Position numbers and translations under genes: made by a program. From Sulfuritalea sp. (lineage in GTDB: Bacteria; Pseudomonadota; Gammaproteobacteria; Burkholderiales; Rhodocyclaceae), in assembly GCF_017302275.1 (NCBI RefSeq), contig NZ_JAFLDR010000024.1:1-62209 (forward strand): 62,209 bases of DNA, in the 5' to 3' direction. Position 1 is the first letter of the stretch, and each line of letters starts with the position of its first letter. This document shows positions 37,549 to 45,985 of this stretch, piece by piece. The notes beneath the pieces are model-generated. The model searched no databases and was not told the DNA's origin. It worked only from the letters and a program-made list of their open reading frames with translations.

Positions 37549-37617
37549 AGCGGATTGGCTGACGGTCCTGCCCATGCTTTCTGCTATTCTCGGTTCATTG
37601 CTTGAGATTGGTGATTG

Positions 37618-38265
37618 ATGGAAAGAAAGCCCAAGCGCCGCACCCGCGAGCGCATCCTCGAAACCTCGCTGTCGCTGTTCAACGATTTCGGCGAGCCGAA
37701 CGTCACGACGCAGTTGATCTCCGACGAGATGGGCATCAGCCCGGGCAACCTCTACTACCATTTCCACAACAAGGACGAGATCATTGAGTCTCTGTTCGCG
37801 GATTTCGAGCGCGACATCGAGGACACCCTGGCCGCGCCGACACGGCGGGCGCCGAATGTCGAGGACATCTGGCTGTTCCTGCACCTGGTTTTCGAGTCAA
37901 TCTGGAAATTCCGTTTCCTCTACCGCGACATCAACGAACTGTTGTCGCGCAACCGTCTGCTGGAAACCCACTTCAAGCGCATCGTGGCGCGCAAGGTGAG
38001 CACCGCGTCGGCAATCTGCAAGGGGCTCGTCGCCACCGGCGACATGCGGGCGACGCCGGCGGAGATCCAGGCGCTGGCGGTCAACATGACCGTGGTGGCG
38101 ACCTACTGGCTATCCTTCGAGTTCGTCAGCGATCCGCGCAAGAAGATCGACGGCAACAGCCTGTCGCGCGGTGCCTTCCAGGTCATGGCATTGGCGGCGC
38201 CCTACCTGGTGGGCCGGTCGCGCAAGCTGTTCGAGGAAGTGTCGAAGACCTACCTGACCGACTGA
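37618..38265 (+). CDS. TetR family transcriptional regulator
   Basis: 215 residues. The N-terminal helix-turn-helix is RERILETSLSLFNDFGEPNVTTQLISDEMGISPGNLYYHFHNKDEII; the rest is the ligand-binding helical domain. Similar regulators with the GNLYYHFHNK helix often accompany PHA or fatty-acid genes in betaproteobacteria and respond to acyl-CoA. It lies 69 bases after the patatin gene and 7 bases before a TPR-like gene. The 18-bp direct repeats in front of acbP (40687-40740) are candidate targets, without proof. Confidence 0.92.
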   Translation: MERKPKRRTRERILETSLSLFNDFGEPNVTTQLISDEMGISPGNLYYHFHNKDEIIESLFADFERDIEDTLAAPTRRAPNVEDIWLFLHLVFESIWKFRFLYRDINELLSRNRLLETHFKRIVARKVSTASAICKGLVATGDMRATPAEIQALAVNMTVVATYWLSFEFVSDPRKKIDGNSLSRGAFQVMALAAPYLVGRSRKLFEEVSKTYLTD

Positions 38266-38272
38266 GAGAGCG

Positions 38273-39070
38273 ATGAGGACCAAAACCGCAAGTCCAGCCT
38301 GGAAGAAGTTTCCGCACGCCGACAAGTCCTTCGTCTACGCCGGAGCCGCGCTGAAAAACAACTGGGAACGCCTGCATCGCGGCGATCGCGAGCCTTTCCC
38401 CGCCGATTCCGCCGTGCAGGAGGCCTGGCGGCTCTATCATCAGGGCGAGTTCCAGGCCGCCTTCGAGGCAGGCCTCGCCGCCGGTCTCGATGGCTACACC
38501 GCCGCCAACAAGGCCGCGATGATTTACGCCACCTACCTGGAGGATGATGACAGGCGCAAGCTGGAACTGTTTCAGGCCATTTCCTCGCGCAGCGACGAAC
38601 TGCAGCGCGCACAGCCGAAAAATCTCAACGGGCATTACTTCCAGGCCTACGCGCTGGGCCGTTACAGCCAGGGCATCTCGGTGCTCAAGGCCCTGACCGA
38701 CGGCCTGGGTGGCCGGATCAAGTCGGCGCTGGAGGCAACACTACGGCTCGACCCGAAGCATGCCGAGGCGCATATCGCGCTGGGTGCCTACCATGCCGAG
38801 GTGGTGGACAAGATGGGCGCCATGGTCGGCAAGCTCACCTACGGCGCGAGCAGGGAAGTCGCCATCAAGCATTTCGACACGGCATTGAAACTCTTGCCGG
38901 ATTCGGCGATCGCCCGGATCGAGTATGCCAATGCGCTGGTCCTGCTGTTCGGCGACAAGCGCATGGATGACGCGGTCGGTTTCTACGAAATGGCCGCCGC
39001 GGCGACCCCGGTCGAGGCCATGGAAAAGCTCGACGTCGAGCTGGCGAAGGCGGAGCTGGAAGAAGAGTAG
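38273..39070 (+). CDS. TPR-like helical repeat protein of unknown function
   Basis: 265 residues, soluble, without signal peptide. Helix pairs of TPR type are recognisable (AVQEAWRLYHQGEFQAAFEAGLAAGLDGYTAANKAAMIYA and AIKHFDTALKLLPDSAIARIEYANALVLLFGD). The overall pattern recalls RMD1/TatT-like repeat proteins, but no function can be assigned. It follows the TetR gene by 7 bases and ends 3 bases before the convergent WS/DGAT gene. A scaffold role at granules is conceivable. Confidence 0.7.
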   Translation: MRTKTASPAWKKFPHADKSFVYAGAALKNNWERLHRGDREPFPADSAVQEAWRLYHQGEFQAAFEAGLAAGLDGYTAANKAAMIYATYLEDDDRRKLELFQAISSRSDELQRAQPKNLNGHYFQAYALGRYSQGISVLKALTDGLGGRIKSALEATLRLDPKHAEAHIALGAYHAEVVDKMGAMVGKLTYGASREVAIKHFDTALKLLPDSAIARIEYANALVLLFGDKRMDDAVGFYEMAAAATPVEAMEKLDVELAKAELEEE

Positions 39071-39073
39071 GGC

Positions 39074-40663
39074 TTATTTGCGGAAGCGCTTCGGTATCCG
39101 TCGGCCGGCCGCTGGTTCAGGAGTCGGCGCTGGCAATACGGCGGCTGTGGCTGCGGATTCCGGCGCCGCCTTGCGCCGCGCCGGTTTGCGCGTCGCGGAA
39201 ACCCCGGTGATGCGCCGGCCGAAGAGCTTTTCCTCGGCCAGGACCGGGTCGAGCGGCTGGTCCCATTCCAGCATCAGCAGCGCCAGGAGCATTTTTTCGA
39301 ACTCGGCGGCGAATAGCGGCGTGATGCTGTCCGGGTCGGAGATGAAATGGCGGTCGCTGATCAGGCTGAACTGCACCGCATCGTTGTAGCTGAGGATGGA
39401 GACGCCGACGCCGATGTCACCCGACTGCGGCACCCAGAACATGCACTGGTCGAGGCGGTTGCCGGCGAGATAGAGCGGCTCTTTCGGTCCCGGCACGTTG
39501 GTCATCACCGCGCTGGCCTTGGCCGCCAGCATGTCGAGGAAAGCCTGTTGCACCAGCTTCGGCGCCAGGCCGACGGCGGCCAGCACGCCCAGTGTCAGCG
39601 GCGGCTGGAAGGAGTGCTTCAATTCGTTCATGCGTTCGCGCACCAGGAACAGTCGCGCGAAGGGGTTGCCCTCCCAGATCGGCAGCGACAGCGTGACCAG
39701 GCCGAAGCGGTTGCCCAGCGTTCCCTCGTCCCGCGCCGAGCGCAGGTTGACCGGCACCATCGCGCGCACTTCGACGCCGGCTACGCTTTCGCCCTTCTGC
39801 AGAAAATAGGCACGGATCGCGCCGGCCACGGCTGCGAGCAGCACGTCATTGACCGAGCAGCCCAGCGCCTTGCCCAGTGCCTTGACTTCGGCGAGCGGCA
39901 TCGGCTCGGCCCAGGCCACGCGCTTCACGGTGCCGGTGTGGCCCTTGAGGCTGGTCGGCGAATCGGGCGGCATGGCCAGCAGCTTGGCGAGCTCGGCCAA
40001 CAGGCCGATGCCATACTGGCCGTAGGTCTGCAGGCGATCCGTATCCTGCGCCAGGCTCAGCGCCTTTGCCCCAAGGTCGCTGCCGGCATGGAAGGCCGTG
40101 CCGAGGGATTCGGCCAGGGTTTCGAGCAGGCCACGTGAGGGTTCGTCGACCTCGCCTTCGTCGTCGCGCAATGCCTGCGGTGCCATTTGCGGCGGCGCCT
40201 CGGGCGACGGGTCGGTGAGCGACAGCACCACGCCGACCAGGGCGATGCCGTCGGCGATGCTGTGATGGATGCGCACCACCATCGCCGAGCCGCCTTCGTA
40301 GTCCTCGATCAGGTCGAAGCGCCACAGCGGCTTGCCCGCATTCAGCGGTTGCACCGCGAGTTCGCCGGCCAGCGCCTGCAGCGCGGCCTTGCCCGAGCCC
40401 CTGGGCAGGGCGCGGCGGCGCAGGTGGGCATCGATGTCGAAATCGGGGTCGTCTTCCCAGAAGGCGCCGCCGACTTCCTGCACCGCGCACTGGCGAAAGC
40501 GCCGGTAGCGAGCCACCAGTCGTGCGGCGACGGTGTCGCGCAGGCGGTCGAAGTCCATGCGCCGCGCGAAGACCATGACGCCGAGGATCATCATCAGGTT
40601 GGTCGGCCGGTCCATGCGCAGCCAGGCCGTATCAACGGCGGACATTTTTTCGCGTCGGGGCAT
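39074..40663 (-). CDS. Wax ester synthase / diacylglycerol acyltransferase (WS/DGAT) with basic tail
   Basis: 529 residues. It has the WS/DGAT plan: SAVDTAWLRMDRPTNLM at the start, the catalytic HHSIADG (His133, His134, Asp138), PLNAGKPLWRFDLIE, and NVPGPKEPLYLAG (the ND/NVPGP region). It esterifies acyl-CoA with fatty alcohol or diacylglycerol to form storage wax esters or triacylglycerol. The core ends near residue 480; the final stretch is Arg/Lys/Ala/Pro-rich (RKPARRKAAPES, then GRRIPKRFRK). The start at 40663 has GGAAGAG 4 bases upstream. It is divergent from acbP. Confidence 0.93.
   Translation of the reverse strand: MPRREKMSAVDTAWLRMDRPTNLMMILGVMVFARRMDFDRLRDTVAARLVARYRRFRQCAVQEVGGAFWEDDPDFDIDAHLRRRALPRGSGKAALQALAGELAVQPLNAGKPLWRFDLIEDYEGGSAMVVRIHHSIADGIALVGVVLSLTDPSPEAPPQMAPQALRDDEGEVDEPSRGLLETLAESLGTAFHAGSDLGAKALSLAQDTDRLQTYGQYGIGLLAELAKLLAMPPDSPTSLKGHTGTVKRVAWAEPMPLAEVKALGKALGCSVNDVLLAAVAGAIRAYFLQKGESVAGVEVRAMVPVNLRSARDEGTLGNRFGLVTLSLPIWEGNPFARLFLVRERMNELKHSFQPPLTLGVLAAVGLAPKLVQQAFLDMLAAKASAVMTNVPGPKEPLYLAGNRLDQCMFWVPQSGDIGVGVSILSYNDAVQFSLISDRHFISDPDSITPLFAAEFEKMLLALLMLEWDQPLDPVLAEEKLFGRRITGVSATRKPARRKAAPESAATAAVLPAPTPEPAAGRRIPKRFRK
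39116..39143 (-). repeat. Copy of the scattered motif inside the WS/DGAT tail
   Basis: On the minus strand: GCCGTATTGCCAGCGCCGAC then TCCTGAA, matching the intergenic copy at 17703 at about 24 of 27 positions. Here it encodes the AAVLPAPTPEP part of the low-complexity tail. Confidence 0.45.
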
Positions 40664-40686
40664 CGTGCTCTTCCTCAAATGGGCGG

Positions 40687-40740
40687 ACATATCGCGCCGA
40701 TACCTTCCTGCAAAATGCAGCTACATATCGCCGGGATACC
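40687..40740. repeat. Pair of 18-bp direct repeats, candidate operator
   Basis: ACATATCGCGCCGATACC (40687-40704) and ACATATCGCCGGGATACC (40723-40740) are 36 bases apart start to start, matching at 15 of 18 positions. Between them lies CTGCAAAATGCAG (40709-40721), itself a perfect palindrome around AAA. They sit in the divergent region of WS/DGAT and acbP, upstream of the acbP -10, spaced by whole helical turns, so a dimeric regulator could bind them. Confidence 0.6.
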
Positions 40741-40762
40741 GTTCCTTCGTTCCTCGGGAACA

Positions 40763-40768
40763 TATAAT
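40763..40768 (+). promoter_or_regulatory. Probable -10 box of acbP
   Basis: A perfect TATAAT about 46 bases before the acbP start. No -35 consensus is present, in keeping with an activator-dependent promoter governed by the repeats just upstream. Confidence 0.55.
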
Positions 40769-40814
40769 AGTCGAAGCCCAATCCGGGTGACCATTCCTTG
40801 ACGGTGACGACGAC

Positions 40815-41072
40815 ATGAGCAATCTCAAGAAGAAGTTCGAAGCGGCAGCGGCCGATTCCAAGAAGCTTCCCGAGCGGCCCTCCAACGACGTGCTGTTGCA
40901 GCTCTATGCGCTCTACAAGCAGGGCAGCGAGGGCGACGTGGAAGGCAAGCGCCCCGGCTTTACCGACATGGTCGGCCGCGCCAAGTATGACGCATGGGCA
41001 GCGGTCAAGGGCACCGACGCCGAGGACGCGATGCAGCAATACATCGACCTGGTGAAATCGCTCAAGGATTGA
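40815..41072 (+). CDS. Acyl-CoA-binding protein
   Basis: 85 residues, the classic ACBP length and four-helix pattern: LPERPSNDVLLQLYALYKQGSEGDV, with the Tyr and Lys residues that contact CoA, then KYDAWAAVKG. ACBP buffers long-chain acyl-CoA and presents it to acyltransferases. It is common in eukaryotes and patchy in bacteria; here it lies divergent to WS/DGAT and beside a FadD ligase, so it may feed acyl-CoA to storage-lipid synthesis. GACGACG precedes the ATG with no strong ribosome site. Confidence 0.94.
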   Translation: MSNLKKKFEAAAADSKKLPERPSNDVLLQLYALYKQGSEGDVEGKRPGFTDMVGRAKYDAWAAVKGTDAEDAMQQYIDLVKSLKD

Positions 41073-41083
41073 TGCCGTGCGGC

Positions 41084-41146
41084 GCCGTGTCACCGGTGCC
41101 GTCCGCAAGGGATACCGTCTCCGGCTTTGCCGGGGACATAACTCTC
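41084..41146 (-). repeat. 63-bp palindromic element, copy 1 (convergent intergenic)
   Basis: Matches the element at 45911-45973 in inverted orientation at 57 of 63 positions, with a 30-base identical core. It contains the hairpin CCGGCTTTGCCGG flanked by GTC and GAC. Read with the minus-strand gene, the homology starts at that gene's TGA stop codon. Its far end carries a GCCGTGTC-type motif akin to the scattered one. Confidence 0.75.
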
Positions 41147-41426
41147 AGGCAGGGCCGAAGTTCTCGTCGCAGAAGCGGTTGATCTCGTGCTCGATGCGCG
41201 GCCCCAAGGCCGTCAGCAGAAAGCCAAGCTTGACGTAGATCTCGACCTCCTTCTTGCCGACTTCGATGTGGCCGGCCACGCCCATGCGCTGGAAGCGCAG
41301 AGTGTCGCCCTCCCACTCGTGGTCCAGGCCGAATTCCTCGCCGAGTTCCTCGGCGATGTGCTCCGCGCCCTTGCGCGCTTTCTTGAGCGTGGTGTGGTGC
41401 GGACGGCAAACCCGGATTTCACTCAT
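41145..41426 (-). CDS. Polyhydroxyalkanoic acid system (PHA granule region) family protein
   Basis: 93 residues. IRVCRPHHTTLKKARKGAEHIAEELGEEFGLDHEWEGDTLRFQRMGVAGHIEVGKKEVEIYVKLG follows the small PHA_gran_rgn family found near PHA and fatty acid genes in proteobacteria. It is a compact alpha-beta protein; no enzymatic role is known. It lies 19 bases downstream of fadD and is probably translated from the same message. The 63-bp element directly follows its stop. Confidence 0.85.
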   Translation of the reverse strand: MSEIRVCRPHHTTLKKARKGAEHIAEELGEEFGLDHEWEGDTLRFQRMGVAGHIEVGKKEVEIYVKLGFLLTALGPRIEHEINRFCDENFGPA

Positions 41427-41445
41427 TGCATGGAGCCCTTCCGGC

Positions 41446-43110
41446 TCAGGCCTTCTCGTCGCGCAACTGGCGGCGCAGAATCTTGCCGACGTTGGTCTTC
41501 GGCAGTTCGGTGCGAAACGCTATCTGGCGCGGAATCTTGTAGCCGGTCAGGTGGGCGCGGCAGTGCTCGATGATCGATGCTTCCGTCAGGTCGGGATCCT
41601 TCTTGACGACGAAGATCTTGATTGCCTCGCCGGTCTTCTCGTCCGGTACGCCGACCGCGGCGGACTCCAGCACACCGGGATGCATGGCCAGCACGTCCTC
41701 GATCTCGTTCGGATAGACGTTGAAGCCCGAGACCAGGATCATGTCCTTCTTGCGATCGACGATCTTGAAGTAGCCTCTGTCATCCATCACCGCCACGTCG
41801 CCAGTGCGCAGGAAACCGTCGGCCATGATCACCTTGGTGGTTTCCTCGGGACGGTTCCAGTAGCCCTTCATCACCTGCGGGCCGCGGATGCACAACTCGC
41901 CGGGTTCGCCCATCGGCAGATCCTTGCCGTCATCGTCGCGGATCGTCGCCTCGGTGGATGAGATCGGCAGGCCGATACAGCCGTTGTACTCGGGCATGTC
42001 GAGCGGGTTCATGGTGGCAGCCGGCGATGTCTCGGTCAGTCCGTAGGCCTCGATCAGCGTGACGCCGGTGATCTGCTTCCAGCGTTCGGCCACCGCACGC
42101 TGCACGGCCATGCCACCGCCCAGCGTCAGGCGCAGCTTGGAGAGGTCGATGCTGGCGAAATCCGGATTGTTGATCATGGCGTTGAACAGCGTATTGACCC
42201 CGGTGATGGTGGTGAAGGGATACTTGCCGATTTCCTTGACGAAGCCCGGGATGTCGCGCGGATTGGTGATAAGCAGGTTGGTGGCGCCGATCTTGAAGAA
42301 GGTCAGGCAGTTCGCCGTCAGTGCGAAGATGTGGTACAGGGGCAGTGCCGTGACGATGATCTCGCTGTCGGTCACGGCGTCCTTGATCCACGCATGCGCC
42401 TGCTGCAGGTTGGCGATGATGTTGCGGTGGGTCAGCATCGCGCCTTTCGACACCCCCGTGGTGCCGCCGGTGTATTGCAGGAAGGCGATATCTTCGTGCC
42501 CGACCTCGACCGGCTTGAGCGGAAAGCGGCCGCCTTCGATCAGCGCGTCGCGCAGTTCGATGGCATCGGCGATGTGCCATGCCGGAACCATTTTCTTGAC
42601 GTGCTTGACCACGATATTGACGATCATGCGCTTGGGGAAGTCGAGCATGTCGCCCAGTTGGGTGACGATCACGTGCTTCACCGGCGTGCGCGTGACGACG
42701 TTCTCCAGCACTTTGGCAAAGTTCTCCACGATGACGATCGCCTCGGCGCCGGAGTCTTTGAGCTGGTGCTCGAGTTCGCGCTCCGTGTACAGCGGGTTGC
42801 AGTTGACCACCGTGTAGCCGGCACGCAGCGCGCCGTAAAGGCAGATCGGGTACTGCAGCAGGTTGGGCATCATCAACGCGACGCGGGCGCCCCTGGGCAA
42901 CTTGAGCACGGATTGCAGGTAGGCGCCGAAGGCCGCCGAGAGCTTGTCCAGGTCGGCGTAGGTGATCGCCTTGTCCATGTTGATGTAGGCCTTGCGCGGC
43001 CCATACTGCCTGACGCTCCTCTCGAACAGCTCGCCAATGGAGCGGAACTCGTTGAGGTCGATTTCGGCGGGCACGCCAGCCTGGTAACTCTTGAGCCAGA
43101 TCCTTTCCAT
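41446..43110 (-). CDS. fadD: Long-chain fatty acid-CoA ligase
   Basis: 554 residues of the AMP-forming ligase family. The P-loop-like [18 protein letters not shown], the A5 motif [10 protein letters not shown], the fatty acyl signature [35 protein letters not shown] and the terminal Lys in [13 protein letters not shown] are all present. It activates long-chain acids to acyl-CoA at the inner membrane. AGGAGG before the ATG at 43110 fixes the start. With acbP and WS/DGAT nearby it can supply acyl-CoA for storage as well as for beta-oxidation. Confidence 0.95.
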   Translation of the reverse strand: MERIWLKSYQAGVPAEIDLNEFRSIGELFERSVRQYGPRKAYINMDKAITYADLDKLSAAFGAYLQSVLKLPRGARVALMMPNLLQYPICLYGALRAGYTVVNCNPLYTERELEHQLKDSGAEAIVIVENFAKVLENVVTRTPVKHVIVTQLGDMLDFPKRMIVNIVVKHVKKMVPAWHIADAIELRDALIEGGRFPLKPVEVGHEDIAFLQYTGGTTGVSKGAMLTHRNIIANLQQAHAWIKDAVTDSEIIVTALPLYHIFALTANCLTFFKIGATNLLITNPRDIPGFVKEIGKYPFTTITGVNTLFNAMINNPDFASIDLSKLRLTLGGGMAVQRAVAERWKQITGVTLIEAYGLTETSPAATMNPLDMPEYNGCIGLPISSTEATIRDDDGKDLPMGEPGELCIRGPQVMKGYWNRPEETTKVIMADGFLRTGDVAVMDDRGYFKIVDRKKDMILVSGFNVYPNEIEDVLAMHPGVLESAAVGVPDEKTGEAIKIFVVKKDPDLTEASIIEHCRAHLTGYKIPRQIAFRTELPKTNVGKILRRQLRDEKA

Positions 43111-43186
43111 GACAAGCCTCCTTGAAGTTTTCTCTATTCTAATCACATTGCGCAAAGCTGAAATCGCCTGTCGCGCCGCCATGGTT

Positions 43187-44398
43187 TCAGCAAAGCCAGC
43201 GCCGCAACTGCTCGTATAAGGCGGCGTTGTCGAGCAGGTCCATGTGGTTCATGCCATGGCCGATCCATCGCTGCGAAACCGGTATGTCAAGGCTGCCCCG
43301 CCTGGCCGTGCCATCGCCAAGCGCGCTTTTCAGCGGAACCAGACCGTCGCCCAGCAAGGAGTCTGCCACCTTGCCCGGCGCCTTGGCCAGCGTCGCGCCG
43401 GCAGCATGGCACAGCACGTCCGCCGGCAGCGGTACCAGGCGCGGGGCGCGGCCATGGGCGTAGCGGTTGCCATGGTCCCAGTCTTCGTCGAGGATGCTGC
43501 CGTGGCGTAGGTCGGTAATCCCGGCGCTGCGGATCTTGCCGAGGCGGGTCAGGGCAGCCGTGTAGGGGCTGACGCCGAGGATGACGTCGATCCAGTGGCC
43601 GCCACGCTCTAGCGGCGCACCGAGGTGAGGGGTGCCGAGGAAAACCATCCGGCGCAGCCGCGCAAGCCAGGCATGGCCGGCCTTGGCGCCGCTGTGGCAG
43701 GCGCTGCGCGCCACCAGGCCACCCATGCTGTGGCCGACAATCGCCAATTCCTCGATGGGAACCGGCCAGGCGGCCATCAGTGTTTCGAGCAGCCGATCCA
43801 GGTCTTGGCCGTTGCAGGAGACGTGGCGACCGCTGTTGTAGTGAAGGTACAGGGGGGTATGGCCGCACGCCTGCGCCAGCGCGCCACCGTGGTCGTGGCC
43901 GTTGCGCCGCCATTGCAGGTCGTTCATGCACAGGCCATGGACCAGCAGCAGGATCCTGCCGCGGGCGGCGGGAAATTCGCTCGCGAGGCCCGCCGCGGTC
44001 ATTGCGAGTGGCCTGCCCTTGTGGCGCATCTGCATCGGAATCGCCAGCGGATTGGCGCTGGCCTCAAGATGGTCGCCGAGGACGCCATTCAGGGCGGCCA
44101 GCAGGGCTTCGCGCGCCGCGGAGGATGCTGCGGGCTGCCGGTCGAGCAGCGGGATCAACTGGCCCAGCAAGGCGTCGATGCCGCTGCCGACCAGTCGTGT
44201 CGTGCCCTGAATGGTGCGATAGACCATTCCGGTGATGCCCGTGGTCGGCGCTTTGCTGTGCCGGCCGACGGGGCCCGGGGTCCGCGAGATGTTGTGATGC
44301 ATGTTTTCCACCAGGCGCGTCAGCCCGATCGTGGCATCGATCGCGAGGCGGCTGAAGCCGCGCAGGTCGGTGGGGTGAAGATGGGCCTTCTGCGTCAT
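43187..44398 (-). CDS. PGAP1/lipase-like alpha/beta-hydrolase
   Basis: 403 residues. A helical N-terminal region of about 140 residues (amphipathic, [13 protein letters not shown] and a [20 protein letters not shown] stretch) precedes the hydrolase: [25 protein letters not shown] (nucleophile Ser), [12 protein letters not shown], and a late [12 protein letters not shown] carrying the likely catalytic His. No signal peptide is obvious. It is 76 bases upstream of fadD on the same strand, so release of fatty acid by this hydrolase followed by activation by FadD is a plausible path. Possible substrates are neutral lipid or polyester. Confidence 0.85.
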   Translation of the reverse strand: MTQKAHLHPTDLRGFSRLAIDATIGLTRLVENMHHNISRTPGPVGRHSKAPTTGITGMVYRTIQGTTRLVGSGIDALLGQLIPLLDRQPAASSAAREALLAALNGVLGDHLEASANPLAIPMQMRHKGRPLAMTAAGLASEFPAARGRILLLVHGLCMNDLQWRRNGHDHGGALAQACGHTPLYLHYNSGRHVSCNGQDLDRLLETLMAAWPVPIEELAIVGHSMGGLVARSACHSGAKAGHAWLARLRRMVFLGTPHLGAPLERGGHWIDVILGVSPYTAALTRLGKIRSAGITDLRHGSILDEDWDHGNRYAHGRAPRLVPLPADVLCHAAGATLAKAPGKVADSLLGDGLVPLKSALGDGTARRGSLDIPVSQRWIGHGMNHMDLLDNAALYEQLRRWLC

Positions 44399-44550
44399 CG
44401 CGATCTACCTGTCGAGTTGCCGTGGCCGGGTCCGATGTGGCGGGATCCCAAGGATGAATGGTGCTCGTACGCCGCTAGAATGCACTGTCCTTCATAGTTC
44501 GATTATCCCATGCTCTTCCCGACAGGCGCGGGTGCCGACCGGCAGTCCAG

Positions 44551-45456
44551 ATGCAGCGGATCTGCCTGATTTTCCTCTGTGCGCTGGCTTGCCTGCCGGC
44601 GCAGGCAGAGATCGCGCTCACCGATGTCGGCGGCGCGCGCATCCGGCTTGCCGCGCCGGCGCGGCGCATCGTCAGCCTGTCGCCGCACATCACGGAACTG
44701 CTGTTTGCCGCCGGCGCCGGCAGCCGCGTCGTTGGCAATGTCGAGTACGGCGACCATCCGCCCGAGGCCAGGGCGATTCCCAAGGTGGGCGCCTATTCCC
44801 GGCTCGACCTCGAAGCGATTGTCGCCTTGCGTCCGGACCTAGTGCTCGGCTGGCAGAGCGGCACCCCGCAGGCGGCGGTGGCCCGCCTGCGTGCCATGGG
44901 GCTGGCGGTCTTCATGATCGAGAGCCATCGCATTGCCGACATCCCCGGCGAACTGGAACGACTTGGCCGGCTCGCCGGCAGCGAGACAGCGGCGGGTACG
45001 GCGGCGACGGCGTTCCGCCAGCGCCATGACCGGCTGGCCCAGCGCTACAGCCAGCGGCCGACGGTCACGGTGTTCTACCAGATATGGAAGCAACCGCTGA
45101 TGACGGTTAATCGCGAGCAGATGATCAGTGACGTGATACGCCTGTGCGGCGGCCGCAACGTGTTCGCCCAACTGGCGACGCTGGCGCCCACCGTCAGCGT
45201 CGAAGCGGTGATTGCCGCCAACCCGGAAGCCATCGTCGCCAGCGGCATGGATGCGGCGCGACCCGAATGGCTCGACGATTGGCGGCGCTGGCACACACTG
45301 CGGGCCGTGGCGAGCGACAACCTGTATTTCGTGGCGCCGGAGCTCATCCAGCGCCATACCCCGCGCATCCTCGACGGCGCCGAGCGGCTCTGCGAGCAAC
45401 TCGAGCTGGCGCGCGGCAAGCGGGGCGCAATTTCGCGCCCGGCAACAGGCGGCTAA
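44551..45456 (+). CDS. btuF: Cobalamin ABC transporter periplasmic binding protein (BtuF-like)
   Basis: 301 residues with a Sec signal peptide (ICLIFLCALACLPAQA). It has the class III periplasmic-binding fold typical of BtuF: RRIVSLSPHITELLFAAGAGSRVVGNVEY and DLVLGWQSGTPQAAVARLRAMGLAVF, then ASGMDAARPEWLDDW. It captures cobalamin or a related corrinoid for BtuCD. The cognate permease and ATPase genes are 2 kb to the right on the other strand, so the transport set is split. No riboswitch is seen in front of this gene. Confidence 0.88.
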   Translation: MQRICLIFLCALACLPAQAEIALTDVGGARIRLAAPARRIVSLSPHITELLFAAGAGSRVVGNVEYGDHPPEARAIPKVGAYSRLDLEAIVALRPDLVLGWQSGTPQAAVARLRAMGLAVFMIESHRIADIPGELERLGRLAGSETAAGTAATAFRQRHDRLAQRYSQRPTVTVFYQIWKQPLMTVNREQMISDVIRLCGGRNVFAQLATLAPTVSVEAVIAANPEAIVASGMDAARPEWLDDWRRWHTLRAVASDNLYFVAPELIQRHTPRILDGAERLCEQLELARGKRGAISRPATGG

Positions 45457-45498
45457 CATAGCCGCGGACTGCCGACGGATTTCACAGGAGAGCCAACC

Positions 45499-45912
45499 AT
45501 GCCCGCTTTCCACTATGCGTTTACGATTACCGATATCGCGCGGGCGCGGGAATTCTATGTGGGCCGGCTGGGTTGCACCGAGGGTCGCAGCACCACGCAC
45601 TGGATCGATTTCGGGCTGTTCGGGCACCAGCTCTCGGGGCACCTCGGCCTGCCTGCCCGCGCCAGCGGCGAGGGCCTGGTCGATGGCCACGCGGTGCCGA
45701 TTCCGCATTTCGGTGTGATCCTGCCGCTGGACGAGTTCTGGGCCTTCGCCGAACGCCTGCGTGCCCTGGGCATCCGCTTCCTGATGGAGCCGTCGGTGCG
45801 CTTCGTCGGCAAGCCGGGTGAGCAGGCGACCATGTTCTTCCTCGATCCGGACGGCAATGCGCTTGAGTTCAAGGCCTTCGTCCGGCCCGACGAGGTATTC
45901 GCCAAGCACTGA
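45499..45912 (+). CDS. VOC family (glyoxalase-like) protein
   Basis: 137 residues. FHYAFTITDIARAREFYVGRLGC carries the N-terminal ligand His, and TMFFLDPDGNALEFKAF the C-terminal Glu of the vicinal-oxygen-chelate fold. The insert WIDFGLFGHQLSGHLGLP is typical of a widespread uncharacterised VOC group. Ribosome site GGAG at 45488-45491. It lies 42 bases after btuF, and the 63-bp element starts at its stop codon. Confidence 0.87.
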   Translation: MPAFHYAFTITDIARAREFYVGRLGCTEGRSTTHWIDFGLFGHQLSGHLGLPARASGEGLVDGHAVPIPHFGVILPLDEFWAFAERLRALGIRFLMEPSVRFVGKPGEQATMFFLDPDGNALEFKAFVRPDEVFAKH

Positions 45913-45973
45913 AAGTTATTTCCCCGGCAAAGCCGGAGACGGTATCCCTTGGGGACGGCGCTGGCGACACGGC
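45911..45973 (+). repeat. 63-bp palindromic element, copy 2 (convergent intergenic)
   Basis: Inverted partner of the element at 41084-41146 (57 of 63 identical). Read on the plus strand it begins within the TGA stop of the VOC gene and contains CCCCGGCAAAGCCGGAG. Both copies lie between convergent genes. Confidence 0.75.
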
Positions 45974-45985
45974 CTTCGCAGCGAT

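Noticed and set aside
43111-43186. TTGCGCAA palindrome upstream of fadD as a FadR-type site
   Set aside because: Only 8 bases, no match to a known FadR or PsrA operator and the promoter elements are unclear.
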